NCBI RefSeq assembly: GCF_012275575.1
Contig: NZ_NPIH01000201.1
Location: 1 to 57,253 of the forward strand
Direction: 5' to 3'
Origin: Paraburkholderia sp. SG-MS1
Lineage (GTDB): Bacteria > Pseudomonadota > Gammaproteobacteria > Burkholderiales > Burkholderiaceae
Length of the DNA: 57,253 bases
Below are positions 52,153 through 57,253 of the stretch, piece after piece. The position numbers and the translations under genes are program-made. The notes below the pieces were generated by a model. That model saw nothing but the letters and a program-made list of their open reading frames with translations. It was not told where the DNA came from and made no database searches. Each line of letters begins with the position of its first letter. The stretch's first letter is position 1.

Positions 52153-53553
52153 TCAAACCAGTCCGGTGGCGTAGTAAACCGCGATGACGAAGAACACGGC
52201 CAGCGTCTTGATCACCGTGACCGCGAAGATGTCGCGATACGACTGGCGGTGCGTGAGTCCCGTGACCGCCAGCAGCGTGATCACCGCGCCGTTGTGCGGC
52301 AGCGTGTCCATGCCGCCGCTTGCCATCGCGACCACGCGGTGCAGCACTTCCAGCGGAATATGCGCGGCTTCCGCGCCCTTGATGAACACGTCGGACATGG
52401 CCGCGAGCGCGATGCTCATGCCGCCCGACGCCGAGCCCGTGATACCCGCGAGCGTGCTCACCGAAACCGCGGCGTTGACGAGCGGATTGGGGATGCTCTT
52501 CAAGGCGTCGCTCACCACGATGAAGCCGGGCAACGCCGCGATCACGCCGCCGAAGCCGTATTCCGACGCCGTGTTCAACGACGCCAGCAACGCGCCCGCC
52601 ACCGCGGCCTTGGTGCCGACGGCGAAGCGCGAACTGACGCGGCCGAACGCCGTCGCCACGACCATCACGATGCCCAGCAGCAGCGCGCCCTGAACCGCCC
52701 AGATGCCGACCAGGCTCTTGACCGTGGTTTCGACCGGCGCATGAAGGCCCGGCAGGACCTCCGGCGTGATCGTGAAGGTCGGGCCGTACCAGGTGGGAAT
52801 CCAGCGGGTCAGCAGGAAGTTCGCCACGCCCACCACCACGAGCGGCGCGACCGCCAGCAACGGATGCGGCAGTTCCTTCGATTCGACGCGCTCCGGCTCG
52901 TTGACGAGTTCCGTGCCATAACCTTCACCGGTCGCCATCGCGGCGCGGCGGCGCCATTCCAGATACGTGAGGCCGACCACGATGATGAACAGCGAGCCGA
53001 TCACGCCGAGCGTGGGCGCGGCCCACGAGGTGGTCTTGAAGAAGGTGGTCGGGATGATGTTCTGGATCTGCGGCGTGCCCGGCAGCGAATCCATCGTGAA
53101 CGAGAACGCGCCGAGTGCGATGGCGCCGGGCATCAGACGCTTCGGAATATTGCTCTGGCGGTACAGCTCCGCTGCGAACGGATAGACGGCGAACACCACC
53201 ACGAACAGCGAGACGCCGCCGTACGTGAGCAGCGCGCACACCGCGACGATTACCGCATTGGCGCGCGAGCGGCCGATATAGCGGATCGCCGCCGCGACGA
53301 TCGACTCCGAGAACCCAGACAGTTCGATGACCTTACCGAACACGGCGCCAAGCAGGAACACCGGGAAGTACAGCTTCACGAAGCCGACCATCTTGTCCAT
53401 GAAGATGCCGGTGAAAACCGGCGCGACGGCGGCGGGCTCGGTCGCCAGAACGGCGGCAAGTGCGGCGATTGGGGCGAACAGAATGACGCTGTAGCCGCGA
53501 TACGCGGCAAACATCAGAAACGCCAGCGCGGCGAGGACGATAACGAAGGACAT
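52153..53553 (-). CDS. GntP-family permease
   Basis: A 466-residue, roughly 12-helix permease of the gluconate:proton symporter family. Family-like segments: KLYFPVFLLGAVFGKVIELSGFSESI (seen as FPVFLLGAVFGKVIELSG), ALLTYGGVSLFVVVFAVYP, SLPGTPQIQNIIPT and SGGMDTLPHNGAVITLL. The family imports gluconate or other organic acids. A sigma-54 promoter lies about 70 bp upstream and a sigma-54 activator is divergent, so expression depends on that activator. Ligand unknown; 3-hydroxybutyrate-type acids are one possibility. Confidence 0.88.
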   Translation of the reverse strand: MSFVIVLAALAFLMFAAYRGYSVILFAPIAALAAVLATEPAAVAPVFTGIFMDKMVGFVKLYFPVFLLGAVFGKVIELSGFSESIVAAAIRYIGRSRANAVIVAVCALLTYGGVSLFVVVFAVYPFAAELYRQSNIPKRLMPGAIALGAFSFTMDSLPGTPQIQNIIPTTFFKTTSWAAPTLGVIGSLFIIVVGLTYLEWRRRAAMATGEGYGTELVNEPERVESKELPHPLLAVAPLVVVGVANFLLTRWIPTWYGPTFTITPEVLPGLHAPVETTVKSLVGIWAVQGALLLGIVMVVATAFGRVSSRFAVGTKAAVAGALLASLNTASEYGFGGVIAALPGFIVVSDALKSIPNPLVNAAVSVSTLAGITGSASGGMSIALAAMSDVFIKGAEAAHIPLEVLHRVVAMASGGMDTLPHNGAVITLLAVTGLTHRQSYRDIFAVTVIKTLAVFFVIAVYYATGLV

Positions 53554-53623
53554 TGAGTCTCCAAAGCTTGGTTGTTCTACCTATAAGCCATCCTGACGGT
53601 GCGTCGGCACGGCGCCCGCGAAA

Positions 53624-53639
53624 TGCAGGTTCCGTGCCA
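53624..53639 (-). promoter_or_regulatory. Sigma-54 (-24/-12) promoter of the GntP-RidA operon
   Basis: On the minus strand: TGGCACGGAACCTGCA, matching the -24/-12 consensus TGGCACG-N4-TTGCA with one change. Transcription should start near 53613, about 60 bases before the GntP ATG. Confidence 0.85.
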
Positions 53640-53717
53640 CGCCAACGGCCCCGGCCGATGCGTCGGTTTGCGCAGGCCGATGCGGGAAGCATGGCGCGCC
53701 GATTGTACCCAAACGTC

Positions 53718-53781
53718 TACAAAACGGGACGTAAATCAACCGAAGATCAGGCGAACTGAGGTTAAACCCTTATAAAACGGG
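53718..53781 (+). promoter_or_regulatory. Candidate upstream activator sites
   Basis: TACAAAACGGG (53718-53728) and TATAAAACGGG (53771-53781) are direct repeats 53 bp apart, about five helical turns, placed about 80-155 bp upstream of the sigma-54 promoter. The first also lies within ACGTC/GACGT (53713-53732). They are good candidates for activator binding. Confidence 0.5.
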
Positions 53782-53812
53782 CATACCGGCCATCTCGTCG
53801 ATGAGATAGGAT

Positions 53813-53830
53813 TGTCTCAAAATCGAGACA
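53813..53830. promoter_or_regulatory. Dyad before the sigma-54 activator gene
   Basis: TGTCTC and GAGACA flank AAAATC, inside a wider ATTGTC/GACAAT arrangement (53811-53838), directly before the activator ATG at 53866. It may mediate autoregulation. Confidence 0.5.
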
Positions 53831-53865
53831 TCGACAATTGAACGATACCCGGAGACAACGACAAC

Positions 53866-55329
53866 ATGATGAATGACTGGGCGGGCCTGCCTGCGATCTA
53901 CGGCGACGTCCTGCGCCGGGCGATGGAGTCGCTCTTTCGCACGTTCGAAAATTTCAGCGAGGGCACCTTCATCGTCGACGCCGACGCGCGCGTCGTCTGG
54001 ATCAACAAGCGTTATGCGGCGCGCTTCGGTTTCTCGGACCCGCAGCAGGCGATCGGCCGTGATTGCGAAGCAGTGATCCCCAACAGCCTGATGCGCGAGG
54101 TCGTCCACACGGGCAAGCCGATCCTGCTCGACATCATGGAGACGGACCGCGAACCGCTCGTCGTGACGCGCTTGCCGCTCAAGGACGACGCCGGCGCGAC
54201 GGTCGGTGCAGTCGGCTTCGCGCTCTTCGACGAGTTGAAGGCGCTCACGCCGCTCTTTTCGCACTACTCGCGCGTCCAGGAAGAACTGATCGCGACGCGC
54301 CAGTCGCTCGCACAGGCGCGTCGCGCGCGCTATTCGTTCGGCAGTTTCGTCGGCACGAGCGCGGCGTGTCTCGAAGTCAAGCGCCAGGCGCGCCGCGCCG
54401 CGCAGCTCGAATCACCGGTGCTGCTGCTCGGCGAAACCGGCACCGGCAAGGAACTGCTCGCGCATGCCATTCACGGCGGCTCGGCGCGCGCGAATCAGCC
54501 GCTCGTCACGGTCAACGTCGCGGCGATCCCCGACACCCTGCTCGAAGTCGAATTTTTCGGCGCCGCGCCCGGCGCGTACACCGGCGTGGACCGCAAGGGG
54601 CGTGTCGGCAAATTCGAGCTCGCGAACGGCGGCACGCTGTTCCTCGACGAAATCGGCGATATGCCGTTGCCGCTGCAGGGCAAGCTGCTGCGGGTGCTGC
54701 AGGACAAGGAATGCGAGCCGCTCGGCTCGAACCGGATCGTGCGCGCCGACGTGCGCATCATCGCCGCCACCTCGGCCGATTTGCCCGCGCTGGTCGCGTC
54801 GGGACGCTTTCGCGCGGACCTGTTTTATCGGCTGAACGTGCTGACTATCCATGCGCCGCCCTTGCGCGAGCGGGCGTCCGACATCGAAGCGCTGGCTTAC
54901 GCGATGCTCGAGGACCTGTCGACGCAGACACGCGGCGGCAGCCACTTCGAATTGCAGGACGATGCGTTGCGCGTGCTGTGTTCGTATGGCTGGCCAGGCA
55001 ACGTGCGCGAATTGCGCAACACGCTGGAGCGGGCCGTGATGCTATCCGACAGCGAGCGGATCGACGCACGGACACTGGCGCCGTTCGTCGGCTCGGCCCC
55101 GTCCGGGAAGCAGCGTTACAACGAGCCCGACGCGGTTGTCCGCGCGGGCGCGCCGACGCAGCCGCAGGCGCTGGTCTCCTGGAGCGACGCGATGGCCGCA
55201 TTCGAAAAGCGCTTCCTGAGCGACGCCTTACGCGCCAATGGCGGCCGCGTAATCGACACCGCGAACCAGATAGGGATGGGCCGCGCGACGCTCTATAAAA
55301 AGATCGCGTCATACGGCATCGAAGTTTGA
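53866..55329 (+). CDS. Sigma-54-dependent transcriptional activator with PAS domain
   Basis: A 487-residue bacterial enhancer-binding protein. The N-terminal PAS-like domain covers about residues 20-130. The AAA+ domain has Walker [11 protein letters not shown], Walker [14 protein letters not shown], the sensor region [23 protein letters not shown] (seen as [12 protein letters not shown]) and [17 protein letters not shown]. The sigma-54-contact loop is GAYTGV (236-241) rather than GAFTGA. A C-terminal Fis-type helix-turn-helix ends the protein ([20 protein letters not shown]). It is divergent from the sigma-54-controlled GntP operon. Confidence 0.92.
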   Translation: MMNDWAGLPAIYGDVLRRAMESLFRTFENFSEGTFIVDADARVVWINKRYAARFGFSDPQQAIGRDCEAVIPNSLMREVVHTGKPILLDIMETDREPLVVTRLPLKDDAGATVGAVGFALFDELKALTPLFSHYSRVQEELIATRQSLAQARRARYSFGSFVGTSAACLEVKRQARRAAQLESPVLLLGETGTGKELLAHAIHGGSARANQPLVTVNVAAIPDTLLEVEFFGAAPGAYTGVDRKGRVGKFELANGGTLFLDEIGDMPLPLQGKLLRVLQDKECEPLGSNRIVRADVRIIAATSADLPALVASGRFRADLFYRLNVLTIHAPPLRERASDIEALAYAMLEDLSTQTRGGSHFELQDDALRVLCSYGWPGNVRELRNTLERAVMLSDSERIDARTLAPFVGSAPSGKQRYNEPDAVVRAGAPTQPQALVSWSDAMAAFEKRFLSDALRANGGRVIDTANQIGMGRATLYKKIASYGIEV

Positions 55330-55415
55330 AAAGTCCCGTGCCGCCGGATGACGCAGCGCAATTGCCGCGTGGCACAATCGCGGGATCGAAAAACAAGACG
55401 TGACCGGGGTTTCAA

Positions 55416-55676
55416 ATGAAACGCAATCTCTCCTCCTTCGCGTGTCGCGCCTACGCCACGCTGGCGGTCGGCGGCATGGCCGTGCTGAGCGGTTGCAGCA
55501 GCAGCGCGCCGTTGTTTCTACCGGATGGTCGCGCCACCACGCTGGTGCAATGCCCGGCCGGCTCCGATTCGTGCTCGCAGCAAGCCAGCGCAAGTTGCGG
55601 CGGCGCGTTCGATGTGGTCCGCCAGTCCACCGCGAGCGGCACGCTCAATCTGATCTACGCCTGCCGCGCCAGGTAA
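55416..55676 (+). CDS. Small lipoprotein
   Basis: An 86-residue protein with a lipobox LSGC near residues 24-27, followed by a mature part with four further Cys (QCPAGSDSCSQQ, ASCGGAFDVV, IYACRAR), likely forming disulfides. No family recognised. Outer-membrane lipoprotein of unknown function; transcribed in the direction of the activator gene but 86 bp away. Confidence 0.6.
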   Translation: MKRNLSSFACRAYATLAVGGMAVLSGCSSSAPLFLPDGRATTLVQCPAGSDSCSQQASASCGGAFDVVRQSTASGTLNLIYACRAR

Positions 55677-56207
55677 CGCGCATTCGCACAACGCTGGGCG
55701 CATAGTCGGCGAGTCTGGCCTGATCCGCATTCCCTGACCTCGGTTCGCAGTTCGGCAATGCGCGCGGGCATCACGCGCTTCGAACCTGCCGGAAGCATTC
55801 CTTACTTCGCGCCACGTTCATCGCAAAATGCACATGCTCGTCATAAACAGCGGTGTTTAATATGAATCCGTTCAGCGGTTATTATGCGTAACGCGTTTTA
55901 GCGGCCGAACACGGTCCTCTTCGGGAATTGTTTCCGTCACGCCAACGCGGAATATGAATTAATGTCCGATTAGGATTATTGCAAAGGGTCGGTGCGGAAC
56001 CTAACGGAACATCAGGTTTGCGAGCAGTATTCTTTTCTTATTGGTTCGGGGTTTAACCAAGAAGCATAATTTTCCGAATTTTTGACGCGGCAGACCGTCA
56101 GGAAGGATTTTCCGTTTTACAACAAGGCTCGCTCGCTTGACACCGCGCGGCACGTAATCTGCTTGCATTCATGCTTTAAGACTAATTGAATAGAAAACGG
56201 GGAAGCA
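55677..56207. other. Intergenic gap of lower GC, no gene seen
   Basis: About 530 bp, clearly more AT-rich from 55850 to 56150 than the rest of the window. It may contain the promoter of the small gene at 56208. I see no hairpin terminator, repeat or coding region that I can support. Confidence 0.4.
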
Positions 56208-56411
56208 ATGAATCATCACCAACTCGAAAAAGATATCGAACATCTGGAACACGTTATTTCGCATATTTCGGCGCAAGATCGGATCCCGCTGTCCTATTGG
56301 CGCAACCGGATCGATTCTGTTTCCGACGCGGTCCGTGTGCCGGCGCAAGCGAGCCGAATCAAACGGCTTAACGATGCGCTTTCGGCATTGGAAGGTCGGC
56401 AAAAAGCCTAA
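56208..56411 (+). CDS. Small helical protein of unknown function
   Basis: A 67-residue protein with GGGGAAGC just before the ATG. It starts MNHHQLEKDIEHLEHVISHI and continues as two charged helices. No family recognised. The preceding AT-rich gap may be a regulated promoter. Confidence 0.5.
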   Translation: MNHHQLEKDIEHLEHVISHISAQDRIPLSYWRNRIDSVSDAVRVPAQASRIKRLNDALSALEGRQKA

Positions 56412-56520
56412 TACCCGCGGCAGTGAATAGCCGGCGTATCCCATTGAAGCCCGTCACGTTTTCTGCGGGGACAACGGCACGCCATGGCTCGACACTTCGC
56501 GCCATTCGTCCAGGACCAGC

Positions 56521-57253
56521 ATGCACCCAGCAGGACTTTCCGCGACCCGTCTGACGGCCTTGACCAATGCGCTGCAAGGTTATGTAGAACGCGGCGAGGT
56601 GGCGGGCGTGGTGTCGATGGTGTGGCGGCGCGGCGAGATCGGTTATTTCGAGCCGCTCGGTTGGCGGGACGAAGCCGCGCGCCTGCCGATGGAACGCGAC
56701 ACGCTGTTTCGCATCGCCTCCATGACCAAGCCGGTCACCAGCGCCGCCATTCTGATGCTGATCGAAGAAGACCGGCTCGCACTCGACACGCCGATTTCGC
56801 TGTGGCTACCCGAACTGGCCGCGCCGCGCGTGCTGCGCGACCCCGCTGGGCCGCTCGACGAAACCGATCCGGTCAGAGCGCCGCTCACCGTGCTCGATCT
56901 GCTGACGCATCGCGCCGGCTTCGCGTACCACTTCACCGCGACCGGGCCGTTGGCGCAAGCGTACGCGGCCGCGTTCAACGGCTTCGAGGCTCAGGCGGAC
57001 AGCGGTGCCTGGCTTGCCCGCATCGCCGCATTGCCGCTGATGTTCCAGCCGGGCTCGCGCTGGCACTACGGCCTCGCGACCGACGTGCTCGGCGTGCTGA
57101 TCGAACGCGTGAGCGGCATGCGGCTCGGCGAGTTTTTTCGCACCCGCATTTTCGAACCGCTCGGCATGCGCGATACCGCGTTCTGGGTGCCCGGCTCGCA
57201 ACTGACGCGGCTGGCCGCCGCCTATGGCGTCGAGCCGGGTACGCGGCGGCGCG
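56521..57253 (+). CDS. Beta-lactamase-family serine hydrolase, truncated by the window end
   Basis: The frame is open from the ATG at 56521 to the last base (244 codons visible). The nucleophile motif Ser-x-x-Lys is RIASMTKPVTSA. LLTHRAGFAYHF and PGSRWHYGLATDVLGVLIERVSG follow, typical of the class C beta-lactamase/esterase family, with the Tyr of WHYG as probable general base. Usual length is about 380-420 residues, so more than a third is missing. Likely an esterase or D-aminopeptidase-like enzyme rather than a resistance enzyme. Confidence 0.85.
   Translation, partial: MHPAGLSATRLTALTNALQGYVERGEVAGVVSMVWRRGEIGYFEPLGWRDEAARLPMERDTLFRIASMTKPVTSAAILMLIEEDRLALDTPISLWLPELAAPRVLRDPAGPLDETDPVRAPLTVLDLLTHRAGFAYHFTATGPLAQAYAAAFNGFEAQADSGAWLARIAALPLMFQPGSRWHYGLATDVLGVLIERVSGMRLGEFFRTRIFEPLGMRDTAFWVPGSQLTRLAAAYGVEPGTRRR

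Overview
The window comes from a high-GC beta-proteobacterium, most likely the Burkholderia/Paraburkholderia group. I base this on base composition, dense GC-rich codon use, and gene content (HAE1-type RND pump, several anion:cation-symporter-type MFS transporters, GntP, GlxA and LysR regulators, Rhs-type toxin remnants). No rRNA, tRNA, CRISPR array, integrase or transposase was seen. Many small catabolic and transport clusters, each beside its own regulator, suggest an accessory part of the genome, possibly a second chromosome. Species and replicon are inference.

Layout. 0.1-8.4 kb: a two-component system divergent from a tripartite RND efflux operon (lipoprotein adaptor, pump, outer-membrane channel); the pump carries an unusual Ser/Thr tract. 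8.8-13.9 kb: a compact chemosensory-like operon with a membrane CheA-like kinase, a one-helix MCP-tip protein, two CheX-like proteins and a CheY, but no CheW, CheR or CheB. 14.1-20.3 kb: class II amidotransferase, SDR, PAP2 phosphatase, a divergent GlxA regulator/HD hydrolase pair, and a ParD/ParE-type toxin-antitoxin pair with a readable promoter and operator. 20.3-25.0 kb: LysR regulator, CoA-transferase, HMG-CoA-lyase-like enzyme and MFS transporter.

25.0-27.8 kb: a low-density island bounded by two copies of a 50-bp direct repeat. It holds a collapsed, frameshifted Rhs-type toxin gene and four tandem paralogues of a small acidic, probably immunity, protein, one of them truncated. Each paralogue follows an in-frame Tyr codon and a stop that overlaps its ATG. 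27.8-35.3 kb: a GntR-controlled catabolic cluster (class V aminotransferase, MFS, fumarylacetoacetase/hydratase-family enzyme, large FAD/Fe-S oxidase). 35.3-39.6 kb: an AraC-family gene remnant, then a quaternary-amine ABC transporter operon behind a promoter and a roughly 375-nt hairpin-rich leader.

39.6-48.4 kb: a secreted beta-propeller protein behind an AT-rich dyad, a LysE exporter, a YcaQ-like glycosylase, and an operon of a DedA-rhodanese fusion with a cyclic-nucleotide-binding flavoprotein. 48.6-57.2 kb: DinB-like protein, PAS-containing MCP, RidA, a GntP permease with a near-consensus sigma-54 promoter, a divergent sigma-54 activator, small proteins, and a beta-lactamase-family hydrolase cut by the window end.

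Across the first 35.5 kb a 19-nt motif, GGTGAGNNNNTTCGGGAG plus C, G or T, occurs nine times, always intergenic, always on the + strand and always the same length. I cannot assign it to a known element.
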